Origin: Cryptomeria japonica
Lineage: Eukaryota; Streptophyta; Pinopsida; Cupressales; Cupressaceae
Reading direction: 5' to 3'
Length of the DNA: 64,000 nucleotides
NCBI RefSeq assembly: GCF_030272615.1
Contig: NC_081414.1
Location: 782,044,119 to 782,108,118, forward strand
Below are positions 34,740 through 45,488 of the stretch, one piece after another; position 1 is the stretch's first letter; each line of letters opens with the position of its first letter. The notes under the pieces were generated by a model. That model had not been told where the DNA came from. It saw only the letters and a program-made list of their open reading frames with translations, and searched no databases. Made by a program: the position numbers and the translations under genes.

Positions 34740-37636
34740 CTACTCAAGTGTGCCTGAAGGGTCATCTCTTTTCTTAAGAGTATCCAGTATTGCTTCATGA
34801 TCAGCAATAGTTACTATCCATAGCTCTTTGGTCTTTGGTTTTTCTTGATGCTTCAACAACTTGACATTTATAGCTATAATAAGGTGTGAATACAGTATAA
34901 TGGTTTTGTGTCTCTCATAGTCTTCAAATACAAGTATACCATTCTTTCTAATCATGTATGTTCGCAACCAAGTTCCCACAACAACAACTAAACCTGGAGG
35001 ATATGTGAACCCGTCATCATCTATCACTAGTTGTGTTAGCTTTTGTTTTCCCTGTATACATCGTGCCAACCAATATTCTGATCTCTCTTCATTCCCTTGC
35101 GGTGCAACAACTACAAAAACATGTCCTGGTTGTACAAGATTTGATAGATAGTCATACTCAAGTGAACTTTGCATGTCATCATTTGACAAGGATATTATTT
35201 GAGATAAAGGAGTTAGATAGTGGGGAACCCACATATCAACCCACTCACTTGACTCGCACTGATCCCAATCACACCAAACACAACTCTGACAAAAACAAGC
35301 CAACACTCATGTCCAAATGGTCTATGTACTTGCATCTGAGTTGAGAAATGAATGCATCTTTGAAGAATATTTAATCATTTGACAATCCAATCTATCTCCC
35401 ACTATTACCTCCTCAACCAACCAAAATAATTTGGTCACTCCTGAATCAAGAGTACCTCCATGTCACGATGCTGAACTACACCAATCAACAATAGAACGTG
35501 CATCAGAGAAATTTGCACTTGAAATCCTTAATTTCTCCTTAACTAGAGCTCTCTTCAAACATGCACCTACTCCATCGTGGTCTCCCTTCCCATGCCCTGC
35601 CTCAAAAAAACACCAAATATGAGGTATACGGCTCTCTACATGCATTCTACTCAACCAATAAAACATATGGGCATTCTTGAATTGACCCATATAGTTATCT
35701 AACCATATTATATGTCGGCCAATTGCAATATCTTTCTCATGCAAGAACTTCTAAAAATTGTCGAAAGAATGTTGCACATACTCGAAGGAGTGTGATCTAT
35801 CATCACTCATATAAAAATGATACTCCTTTATTATCTTCCTTTCCTCTTGTATACTATCATGAGCATGTCTATATGTAATGTGAACAAAAATAGCAATCTG
35901 GATTGAATTGCAGTACTCAGACTGTACCTCATTTTGTGGTTGCAATGTATAGTTCTCTACAAAATCAACCATCGATACAATAGTGCCAATCAGGAAAGAG
36001 TTCTTACACATCCTGAACCATTGATCCAACCACTGAGACCTATGGGTGTGCCTCACATACTTGTAGAAAAGATTTTCTTTAAAATCAAAAATAAAATCAG
36101 CAATACTCACTTCTCTTGAGACTAATTTGCATCTAGAACGTTCACCTCCACTCTTCAAAGTATATTTCACTATCTCATACCTTTTTTTCTCAACATAATT
36201 CTTTCCAAACTGGTGTTCACTGCCCTCATGAAAACATGAAACAAACTTTGACAACCCACCACATTTTGAGCACTTCTCATTCAAACTATCATTTCTATAG
36301 AAATAGCAACCATCATCTCTATGGCATAAAATAGATCCTACAAGTCTCTTGATGATCTCAGAAATAGCATTGCACCACACTCCTGCAACTTCTCATTAGT
36401 ATGCATCGTAGAACGAATATGACATAAAAGTTCTTGGTACATTGAAAACTCCACATGGTACTTGCAATGACAAGTATTGCGAATATTAAGAGGAACACAA
36501 TAAAATGGTTTCAAAGATTCAAATGCCCTTTGTGATATTTGCAAAGTTGGATGTCCTTCACAAAAAAAATTGTACAACATTGTTTGGCTTGATTCCAAGA
36601 AATGTTTGGGATGCGGTGTGCGGTCTCAATTGCTAATTATTAATTAAAAATCATCCTTTACATTGGGTGACACTCTATAATTAGAGTGCCAAAATTGTTG
36701 AATCTCCTCCTTCACATTGTCAGTCAACTTTCTATCAACATGTGGAAGCCTCCCACCAAAAGCCCATTTTTCTTGTTGAAGTGGATCGTCAAGTCTTTGT
36801 CTTCATGCAAGTGCGCTATCCAAATTTTTATGGTTTATGTTAAAATCAACACAAGTTTGTCTCATTTGATGAGCCTTCCTCAATTGATGGCTTACTAAGG
36901 AGGTTGTAATCACTCTTCAAGTGACTCTCTTATCTCTTTCTTTGGTATTCTTTCCAATAGAATTGAGAGCGTCAAATAGATTTTTTGTAATAATAGAATT
37001 TCTCTCCATCTTCTTGTTCATACGAATCTTCAATTTATTTAGCAATGGTCTTATCATTGTCATCTTTAGCAATTGAACAAAGAGTTGGCATTTCTCAATC
37101 AATGTCTTATTGCTAAAATTTTGGGCGAAAAGTTGTGTAGCCCACAACCAAACGGTTCTTGTTGACCTCTTGCCTTCAAGATTCCCAATAATGTTCTCGT
37201 CAATTTCAAATAACCATTTTGGGGTTCTTGAAGGTCTTGGATTTGGAATTTGTCTTTCATCCATGAGAGGGTCTTCATTTCTAAAGTAATTAGGTGTTAC
37301 ATATGGTTCACTTGGCTAAGAAATTCCACCTTCAATGTCAAAGGTTTCCACATTTTCACCTCCTATGTCAAAATTTTCAACATGTTGAGCATTTTCATTA
37401 TCACTTTCAACATTTTCAAAATTTTCACTTTCAAAATCTACATTTTCATTTTCAATAACTTGTGACACATTTTCAAATTCAATTTCGTCTTCACTTTCAA
37501 AATCTACATTTTCATTTTCAATAACTTGTGACACATTTTCAAATTCAATTTCCTCTTCACTTGAAGTAACATTAGAAATATTTAACATACCTTGTCTTCT
37601 CCTCCTATGACATTCTCTATCTCTTTCTCTATACAC
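34740..37636 (-). pseudogene. Transposase-like gene of unrecognised superfamily, inactive
   Basis: On the minus strand three open segments in one frame (37636-37316, 37264-36917, 36598-36338), a frameshift near 36370, then three more in another frame (36380-35751, 35744-35463, 35306-34740) make one gene of about 960 codons. It begins with an acidic region containing a duplicated 22-residue unit. Next come FWHSNYRVSPNVKDDF, a Cys/His segment NTCHCKYHVEF, and a CxxC segment EKCSKCGG. Three acidic motifs follow in DDE order: SMVDFVENYTLQPQNEVQSE (near 35965), IWLDNYMGQFKNAHMFYWL (near 35700) and FFEAGHGKGDHDGVGACLKR (near 35580). The C-terminal 180 residues look like a separate beta-rich domain (GHVFVVVAPQGNEE, WLARCIQGKQKLT). 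Proteins of this layout (DFxENY, D-x3-GQ-KN, HGKG-x2-DG-x-G) occur in animal and protist transposons. A Sola-type assignment is possible but unproven. Confidence 0.6.
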
Positions 37637-37881
37637 TTCAATTCGGTGATTTTAAAGTTTTCTTTTGCATTTAGACTTCCGATGACTACTAATCCCCATT
37701 TACCTCCACACAGATGCTCCTACATGATTGACAATGTAAGATTTGACTTTAAGAATCTCCCAAAAGCACAAATTTGTCTCAACCTATCTAAAAACCCATT
37801 ATCATCGATAGAAAAGAGAATATCCAGACTGTGGACCATTGAAATCCACAAAATGGCCCACAAGGCTCTTTTTTAGTTACA

Positions 37882-37901
37882 AAAATCGAATATCCGATTT
37901 T
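37882..37901. repeat. Palindromic motif copy R1
   Basis: AAAATCGAATATCCGATTTT is a 20-mer with one internal mismatch to symmetry. Confidence 0.75.
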
Positions 37902-37979
37902 AATGTATAAATTTGTGGTCCCCAAATTTTTTCATGTTACCGTCTTTTTTTTACTGTTGCCACATTAATGGCAATGGCA

Positions 37980-37999
37980 AAAATCAGATATCTGATTTT
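37980..37999. repeat. Palindromic motif copy R2 (perfect)
   Basis: AAAATCAGATATCTGATTTT is a perfect palindrome, its centre 98 bp from that of R1, mirroring the L1-L2 spacing of 89 bp. Confidence 0.8.
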
Positions 38000-38013
38000 A
38001 TTAGTCATATTTT

Positions 38014-38118
38014 AGAGAGAGAGAGAGAGATATTAGGGGAGAGAGAGAGGAGGAGGAGAGGGAGAGAGAGAGATTAGGGGAGAGAGAGAGAGAGAGGAGG
38101 AGAGGGAGAGAGAGATTA
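38014..38118 (+). repeat. GA-rich tract bounding the minisatellite
   Basis: GA and GAGG runs broken by three ATTAGGGG units. It is the inverted counterpart of the TC-rich tract at 40496-40631, which has CCCCTAAT and CCCTAATAT units. Confidence 0.85.
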
Positions 38119-40493
38119 GGGGTCATATGGTGTCCTAAGGGGTCATATTGTGTCCTGTGACCCCTTAGGACACCATATGACCCATAACGACACAATTTGG
38201 TGTCTTAAGGGGTCATATGGTGTCCTAGGACACCATATGGGACACCATATGACCCCTAACAACACCTAATGGTGTCATAAGGTGTCATATGTTGTCCTTA
38301 GGGGTCATATGGTGTCCCATGAACCCTTATGACCCTTAGGACATCATATGGCCTATTATGACACCATATTGGGTCTCTTTGGGTCCTATGGTGTCCTAAG
38401 GTGTCATATTATGTCCTATGACCCCTTAGGACACCATATGACCTCTAGCGACACCATATGGTGTCATAAGGGGTCCTATGGTGTCCATAGTGGTCATATG
38501 GTGTCCTACAACACCTTAGGACACCATATGACCCCTTAAGACACCATATTTGGTCATTATGGGTCATATTGTATCATATGACCCCTTTAAAACATCATAT
38601 GACTGCTTAGGACACAATATGACCCCTTATGACACCATATTGGATCGCTTTGGGTCATATTGTGTCCTACAACCCCTTAGGACACCATATGACCCATAAC
38701 GACACAATTTGGTGCCTTAAGGGGTCATATGGTGTCCTACAACCCCTTAGGACACCATATGACCCCTTAAGACACCATATTGGATCATTATGGGTCATAT
38801 TATGTCCTAATGGATCATATTGTGTCATATGACCCCTTTAAGACATCATATGACCCCTTAGGACACAATATGACCCCTTATGACACCATATTGGGTTGCT
38901 TTGGGTCCTCTGGTGTCCTAAGGGGTCATGTTGTGTCCTACGACCCCGTAGGACACCATATGACCCATAACAATACAATTTCATGTCTTAAGGGGTCATA
39001 TGGTGTCCTAGGACACCATATGACCCCTATGGACACCATATGACCCTTAATGACACCATATGGTGTCATAAGGGGTTGTATGTTGTCCTTAGGGATCACA
39101 TGGTGTCCCATGAACCCTTATGACCCCTTAGGACACCATACCACCTGTTATGAGACCATCTTGCATCGTTATGGGTCCTATGGTGTTCTGAGGGGTCATA
39201 TTATGTACTAAGACCCATACGGACACCATATGACCCCTTACAATACTATATGGTGTCATAAGTTGTCCTATGGTGTCCATAGGGATCATATGGTGTCATA
39301 TGACCCGTTAGGACACCATATGACCCCTTATGACACCATATTGGGTCGTTATGGGTCATATTGTGTCCTAATGGATCATATTGTGTCATATGACCCCTTT
39401 AAAACATCATATGACCACTTAGGACACAATATGACCCCTTATGACACCATATTGGGTTGCTTTGGGTCATATTGTGTCCTACAACTCCTTAGGACACCAT
39501 ATGACCCATAACGACACAATTTGGTGCCTTAAGGGGTCATATGGTGTCCTACAACCCCTTGGGACACCATATGACCCCTTAAGACACCATATTGGATCAT
39601 TATGGGTCATATTATGTCCTAATGGATCATATTGTGTCATATGACCCCTTTAAGACATCATATGACTCCTTAGGACACAATATGACCCCTTATGACACCA
39701 TATTGGGTTGCTTTGGGTCCTTTGGTGTCCTAAGGGGTCATGTTGTGTCCTACGACCCCTTAGGACACCATATGACCCATAACGATACAATTTCATGTCT
39801 TAAGGGGTCATATGGTGTCCTAGGACACCATATGACCCCTAATGACACCTTATGGTGTCATAAGGGGTCGTATGTTGTCCTTAGGGATCACATGGTGTCC
39901 CATGAACCCTTATGACCCCTTAGGACACCATACGACCTGTTATGAGACCATCTTGCATCATTATGGGTCCTATAGTGTTCTAAGGGGTCATATTATGTAC
40001 TAAGACCCCTATGGACACCATATGACCCCTTACAATACTATATGGTGTCATAAGTTGTCCTATGGTGTCCATAGGGATCATATGGTGTCATATGACCCCT
40101 TAGGACACCATATGACCCCTTATGACACCATATTGGGTCGTTATGGGTCATATTGTTTCCTAATGGATCATATTGTGTCATATGACCCCTTTAAAACATC
40201 ATATGACCCCTTAGGACACAATATGACCCCTATGGACACCATATGACCCCTAATAACACCATATGGTGTCATAAGGGGTTGTATGTTGTCCTTAGGGGTC
40301 ATATGGTGTCCCATGAACCCTTATGACCCCTTAGGACACCATACATCCCATTATGACACCATATTGGGTCGTTATGGGTCCTCTAGTGTCCTAAGGGGTC
40401 ATATTATGTTCTACGACCCCTTATGATACCATATGACCCCTAACGACACCATATGGTGTCATAAGGGGTCCTATGGTGTCATAATGGATCATT

Positions 40494-40495
<2 letters not shown>
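38119..40495. repeat. Minisatellite of a 20-bp unit in both orientations
   Basis: About 2.4 kb built of GGTGTCCTAAGGGGTCATAT and its reverse complement, mixed and often back to back, for example CATATGGTGTCC directly followed by its mirror at 39001-39026 and 39808-39833. Stretches of several hundred bases recur at about 0.8 kb: text at 38629 recurs at 39441, 38780 at 39592, 39230 at 40022. It is therefore a higher-order array. The frames read through it on both strands are a by-product of the repeat and are not proposed as genes. Confidence 0.9.
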
Positions 40496-40553
<58 letters not shown>

Positions 40554-40631
40554 CTGCCTCCCTCTCTCTCTCTTTCCCCTAATCTCTCTCTCTCCCCCCA
40601 CTCCCCCCTCTCCCTCTCCCTCTCCCTAATA
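40496..40631 (+). repeat. TC-rich tract bounding the minisatellite
   Basis: A pure CT/TC run of about 55 bases, then TC/CCCT runs ending at CCCTAATATC, the inverse of the GATATTAGGGG that starts the left tract. Confidence 0.85.
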
Positions 40632-40715
40632 TCATATACTAATTTATTTATAAATTAATATATTAATAAACATTAGATTAATTATGTGCAAATTTAGTTA
40701 GTGAATTTACTTATT

Positions 40716-40735
40716 AAAATCAGATATCCGGTTTG
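40716..40735. repeat. Palindromic motif copy R3
   Basis: AAAATCAGATATCCGGTTTG is an imperfect palindrome, the outermost right copy. Confidence 0.6.
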
Positions 40736-41565
40736 TGTTGTAAAATTTTCAAATTTCAAATTTCGGCTTGGGAATGCTTTAGGATTTGGCTTGGAAGTGA
40801 CAAGCCTAGAAAGTCAACTGAAAAAATGTGTTTTTTCAGTATTCCTTGATTTTCCTGACTTTACACTGGTGGCTGACGACTTTTTTTGTAGTCAAAATTG
40901 GTAAAATGAAAAGGGATTTTTAAGGACGTTCTGAATATTTGAACAATATAAGGTATGTCTTATTTCAACTTTAATAAATAATTATTATTTATTTTCTAAT
41001 TGAATTCTGACAATAGTTCAGATTGATAGACTGATTGAAAAACCCTCATAACTTTCAAATGGTATAAGATTTTTTGAATCTGAAACATGCATCACATCCT
41101 ATGCTTCATCTACTATAGGGAAAAAATTTTATAAAAAAAAATCATAAGGTTTTAACCATGTTAAGGTGGTCAGACGTAGGAGTTTTTGAATGTTTGAAAA
41201 CCTATAGTAAAAAATTCATAAATAATTATTTACTTTATAAAAAATTTAAAAACAATATGTGTCACATCTGGACATGAGTCTAATACTTATATTATAAATA
41301 TTATAAAAAAATATTATGATTTGATTGTTATTAGGGTGGTCAGACATACGTCTACTTCTTATCTTTTTCCTGAAATTTTAGTACCAATGCATTGAAATTT
41401 GAAAGTTTCATCAAATAGGATTTTTTTCTTCAAAAAAACAACTAGTAGCTTAGAAACTAGATTCAAGTTTCTATATATTCTCTATTTATATATTTTAAAA
41501 ATAGCGTTCACAACTTATTCAAATTTTCTTGTCAAGTTGCATAACTCTGATTTTTTGAAATTTCA
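40736..41565. other. Unassigned A+T-rich region upstream of the PMD gene
   Basis: No gene is seen. Two imperfect direct repeats of about 170 bp each include the segment GGTGGTCAGACRTA (at 41165 and 41335). It probably belongs to the Tat-like element, upstream of the PMD frame on the plus strand. Confidence 0.35.
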
Positions 41566-41914
41566 TTGCCACTTAAGGGCCTATTTTGGCACACCATGAT
41601 CCTGCACATACCCAACACCTTTCATCTACCTGTAGGAGAGATGACGATCACACTTGAGGATTTATATCAGATTCTGAGGATTCCATTTGCTGGCGACAAG
41701 GTCAATTATGATTCTGCTCAACGATCAGGTATCTCAGCATTGAGACAAATATTCCACGATGAGACTATCCTTGAGCGGGCTATCACATGGGATGTTCTAA
41801 TGAGTAGGTGTAGTGAGTAGTTTCCACTGGCATGTGTTTTAGCAGGTATCCTTGGTTGTTTTGTTATGCCAGATAGGGGACAACAAGGTTTTCTTTGTGG
41901 TTGGGCTAGGATGT
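41566..41914 (+). pseudogene. Plant mobile domain gene, piece 1 of 3
   Basis: The translation reads NTFHLPVGEMTITLEDLYQI, a clear PMD (aminotransferase-like plant mobile domain) signature, then LRIPFAGDKV. A TAG at 41818 interrupts it, after which FPLACVLAGILGCFV continues in the same frame. The first ATG is 41596. The frame is cut at 41914 by a non-autonomous LTR element and resumes in the same frame at 47376 if one copy of the five-base duplication is ignored. It lies antisense to the Tat-like pol; extra antisense ORFs between pol and the 3' LTR are reported in some Tat-type elements. Confidence 0.75.
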
Positions 41915-43805
41915 TGTTATCTTGTCATTCGTCCCTCATAACAAGAGTGAGTCACCTTGCAAAATTTTTAGTTGAGTCCTTGTCTTGTTTAAAATTCATT
42001 GGTTCAATCCCTAATCCACTTGTAAATCATTTCTAGATCAGTAGTGTTAAGTTTCAATGGTCTATTGAACCTCATGAACCCCTTGAACCATTTTGAATAG
42101 AGTTCATAGTGTTCATTTAGGTTTTGTAGGTTCTAAGTGGTGTCTAAGAGATTTTTAGACTAATGCTCACCTAAGTTTTTTGCAGCAGTTCTACTTCACA
42201 GTCGCGGGTGATATTTCATATCCTTTTTTTCTGAGTTGTGAACCGTTTGAACATAGTTCAAATAGTTCAGGGATGTTCAACATGTTCAATGAAGTTCAAA
42301 GGTTCAACCCACAACCAAAATGGAGAGGCAAAGCAATGAGTGGATAAATTTGGTCAACCAACAAAAGTTTGGAAGAGGAATATTGATTCACTATTTACTT
42401 AGGCAGCAATTGATTATTTTTCCTAGAGGATTGTGAAAGAGTTAGCACGAAGAATGTTTATAAATTTCAGTGCAGCCTATAAATACAAATTTTCTGAGAT
42501 AGCAAAATTAGTCTCTGTGTAGGGGATATATCTCTCACTTCAATCATTGGATCAAGATGGATTTCAGATATGTTTTATGAAACCTATTTTTATAAGTTCT
42601 GACCAAAGTAATTGTGGAAATTCAATCTGGTCTACAAGATACACTTAATAGAATGCAAGTATAGAACAAAGAACATTTTCTAATTTTTGTGACAGAAAAA
42701 CTGTCATGTTGCGGGGGGTATAACTTTTCATTCCACCATTGTTTTTTTCCCATTTTTGGATATGTTGTGCATAGACACGTTGCACATGTTTCCAGTAGAG
42801 TGATGAAATAAATTATGTCTCCTTCAAAAGATATGGTTAACTAAGTGCAGGTTTGTCCAAGGTGACCAACAACAACCGAGTTTCTTGTCTTCAAATATTA
42901 ACAAGGCACAACTTGTATTTGCAACGATGGAGCCCATAATTAATTCATAAAGCTTATGTATTTTAAGTTATAATGTTTTTAGATTAAAAAATTATGATTA
43001 AAGATTACATTTAAACCAAGAAAGTGTCAAAAGAATGAAGACAGTTATTTATATCTAGCTGTTAGCATATGATATGCCAGGATTTAGTTTTTGAAACTAA
43101 AAGTGTCTCACTGAGAGGAAAAGAAGGATAAATATGCAAAAGAAAGGGAAAAGTTGGGTTCTTCTTCTTTTTCTTTTCTTCCAGCAGCCTGTGGGTGAGG
43201 GAGAGTAGATTTTTATTTGTAAGGGAGGATTTGAAGCTTTTCTAAGCAATGCTTTGTACAGAAAATATCAATCTTTGAGTTGATTTTCAGACATGAATAG
43301 AATGTAGATGATATCTTCAATCTTTGTGTTGCTGATATTCTTCTCATGACTATAGCTGGACTTTGAGCCTTTGCAGTTGTTTATTAATGTCTTTTTTGTT
43401 ACAATCAATTGTGTATGTGGATTTATTACAAGTATGTGTGCTTGAAAGTAAGCCATATTGGAGCAATGATTTTCTCTATTAGTTTTTAGTCCAAGTGCTA
43501 TCCATAAGTGCATAAAATTAAAATTTGATTTAATGGTCTTCATTTATATCTATTTTGTAAGTCTTTGCCATTGATTTTCATGGCTATGGATGAATGTTAT
43601 TTTCCTTTATTGCTTTCTAGTTAAAAGTATATCAGCAATTTAATTCCTTGTAAATCTTCTAAGTGGGAGTTGTACCTCTCAATTCAGAGGAAGATTATCA
43701 CTTCAATGATAATCTATCCAACTATTTGTACATTTTGTCCTTCATTCTGGGCATTTTGAGTTTATTTGTATAGTTATCTTTGAAGGACAAATTTGTTCAC
43801 TAACA
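41915..43805 (+). repeat. 5' LTR of non-autonomous element
   Basis: The LTR is 1,891 bp, TGTTATCTTGTCATT to CACTAACA. It matches 45489-47375 along its length. Confidence 0.88.
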
Positions 43806-43810
43806 GATTG

Positions 43811-43828
43811 TTGGTGACTCTGCTAGGG
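43811..43828 (+). other. Primer binding site (Arg tRNA type)
   Basis: TTGGTGACTCTGCTAGGG, five bases after the LTR, resembles TGGCGACTCCGCTGGGG, complementary to the 3' end of a plant Arg tRNA, the primer used by Tat/Ogre elements. Confidence 0.65.
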
Positions 43829-43893
43829 ATTCAAAATCAGAGATTAGTGTATTTTGTTTCCACATATTTTGATATTTATCTCTGTGCAGGAGA

Positions 43894-45285
43894 TTGGTGA
43901 CTCTGTATATAAATATCATGCTCAAGGCAAGAGAAATGAGAAAAGGGAAAAGGCCGGATCCTTCGATCATGGAAATTATTGCAATAGATGATAAAATACT
44001 GCATGACTTCTTGGAGCATTACAAAGAAAGTATTTCTCGTGTCGTTAGAATTAATGTGCGGAAGATGATCATGCATCCACTCTTCTATGGAGAAGTCTTT
44101 GCGTTAAATTTCACAAGTTGAAAGAGCTGAAAGAAAAGACATGGTTGCTGCATGAATATGAAAAAAGGGTATCCCATTTGAAAGAAGAATTAAATTTGAT
44201 GGTGATGAGGCTCCAGTCATCTCAGTTTCATCTCACCCCTACAATTACCTTGTCATGAATGAGCGAGAAGTTCAGCAAGAAACAGTTCAGTCTCATGCAA
44301 GTCAGACAATGGTAAGTGAGAATAATCAAGACAACATTAGAGAACCTGCGAACTTGAATGAAAAAGGTTTTTTGAGATCTTTCTCTTACCCCGGAAATAG
44401 AAACTTTCAGTTTTGATAGTATGGAAAGTTATCTTGTTCCAAAAAGTATAAAGGATGAAAATTTTCAGATTTACATGCAACTAGAGTATGAAGCTTTCAA
44501 TCTTATACATTAAGTTGATGAAAATGATTCTTTATGTTTAAAAGTTTGTGATGAGTCCTTCATAGAATCATTTCATTTTGACAGTACAACAATATTATGT
44601 CTTCCTAATGAAGAGTTGCAGTCCCAAGAACTGTTGATCTGTTTGGATAGTACTTCTTTTTGTGAAGAAGAGATCATAGAGCAGTTCTTGTCATCCATTG
44701 AAGAAGGGGATTTCAAGGAGAAGGATTCAGGTATTAATCTATTTCATGCATTAAGTTTGGATAGGGAATTTGCAGATTTAATTTTAGTAAAAGATGTTGA
44801 AGTTGTTTCAGCTAAGTTGCATCCCATGCATGATGAAGTGTCTCTCTATTCCGAGATTAGTTCAAATGCTGAAAATTATTTTAAGAATGATGGTCTTAAT
44901 AGTGGTGATTGTGAGAATGATTCAGCCTTCTCCCTAGGAATTTCTAAGCATTACTTCTTTTAGCCAGAAATAGAACATTATTTGAGAAGTACTGTGTAGA
45001 TATTTCTAGAAAATTTAGAAGTTCATGATGAAACATGGTTTTTTGGGCATGAATGTGTGTTCACAAAGTTCCTGCATATTGTTAGTTTGGTGTTCAGCAT
45101 TGAAGAAGTTACCAGAAGAGCATGGTTTTGGGTTGCTTCATTTGAACACAAGCCATTTTTTAGAAAAGGCTTCTTCTTCTCCCAAATGGTGGATGGTTTT
45201 GTGTAAGAAGTTCTTGGCTCCAGTTCTCATGGTGGGATTTTCCTACCTTAATATTTTTGTAAATAATATTTTTGGTGTGATCTAG
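43894..45285 (+). pseudogene. Unrecognised coding remnant in the non-autonomous element
   Basis: Reading frames joined by a few frameshifts give a protein-like sequence of roughly 460 residues: REMRKGKRPDPSIMEIIAID, then a Leu/Glu-rich helical stretch (LHEYEKRVSHLKEEL, near 44150), and an acidic segment (44616-44963) with CLDSTSFCEEEIIEQFLSS. No conserved domain is recognised. The amino-acid composition is protein-like, so it may be a structural ORF or a captured gene; an Ogre-type ORF1 is another possibility. Confidence 0.4.
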
Positions 45286-45488
45286 GTGTAGCTTGTCTTA
45301 GTTTTCAGCCTTGGTTTAGTTTGGGTTTTGGCTTGTTAGTTTTTCCTTGTTGCCTCTGCCCTCTGCAAGAAGCTCCCTATGCTTTGTTTTTCTTGATTTT
45401 GTTGCCCAATGGCTAGGCACTAATATCTTCCAAAGATATTCTGGATACTCCTAGTCCTTTACTGTCTAGGTCCATAGTCAGAGCCAAT

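Larger units (their letters stand above)
32865..40735. mobile_element. Candidate DNA transposon bounded by 20-bp palindromes
   Basis: Six copies of a self-complementary 20-mer are arranged three and three: 32865, 33341 and 33430 on the left; 37882, 37980 and 40716 on the right. The gene-bearing core (33341-37999, 4,659 bp) holds a minus-strand transposase-like pseudogene and a plus-strand Cys-rich pseudogene, convergent. Between the second and third copy on each side is a low-complexity block: TA-rich on the left, GA/minisatellite/TC on the right. The outermost core copies (33341 and 37980) are perfect palindromes. No target site duplication could be identified at either the inner or outer boundaries, so the true ends are undecided. 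Confidence 0.5.

Noticed and set aside
35934-36119. Plus-strand frames opposite the transposase-like gene
   Set aside because: They are antisense shadows; the minus strand carries the motif-rich reading.
38348-40246. Long repetitive reading frames across the minisatellite (HHMTPYDTI-type repeats)
   Set aside because: The frames follow from the short repeat unit lacking stops in one phase, occur in several frames and both strands, and have no start context or domain.
38119-40495. CRISPR-like array
   Set aside because: There are no unique spacers; units abut and are mixed in both orientations; the setting is a plant genome.
32821-40830. Longer terminal inverted repeat beyond the outer palindromes
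   Set aside because: A loose similarity exists between about 32818-32850 and the reverse complement of about 40770-40815 (CTAGG, GTCA, CCA), but it is too short and broken to claim by eye.
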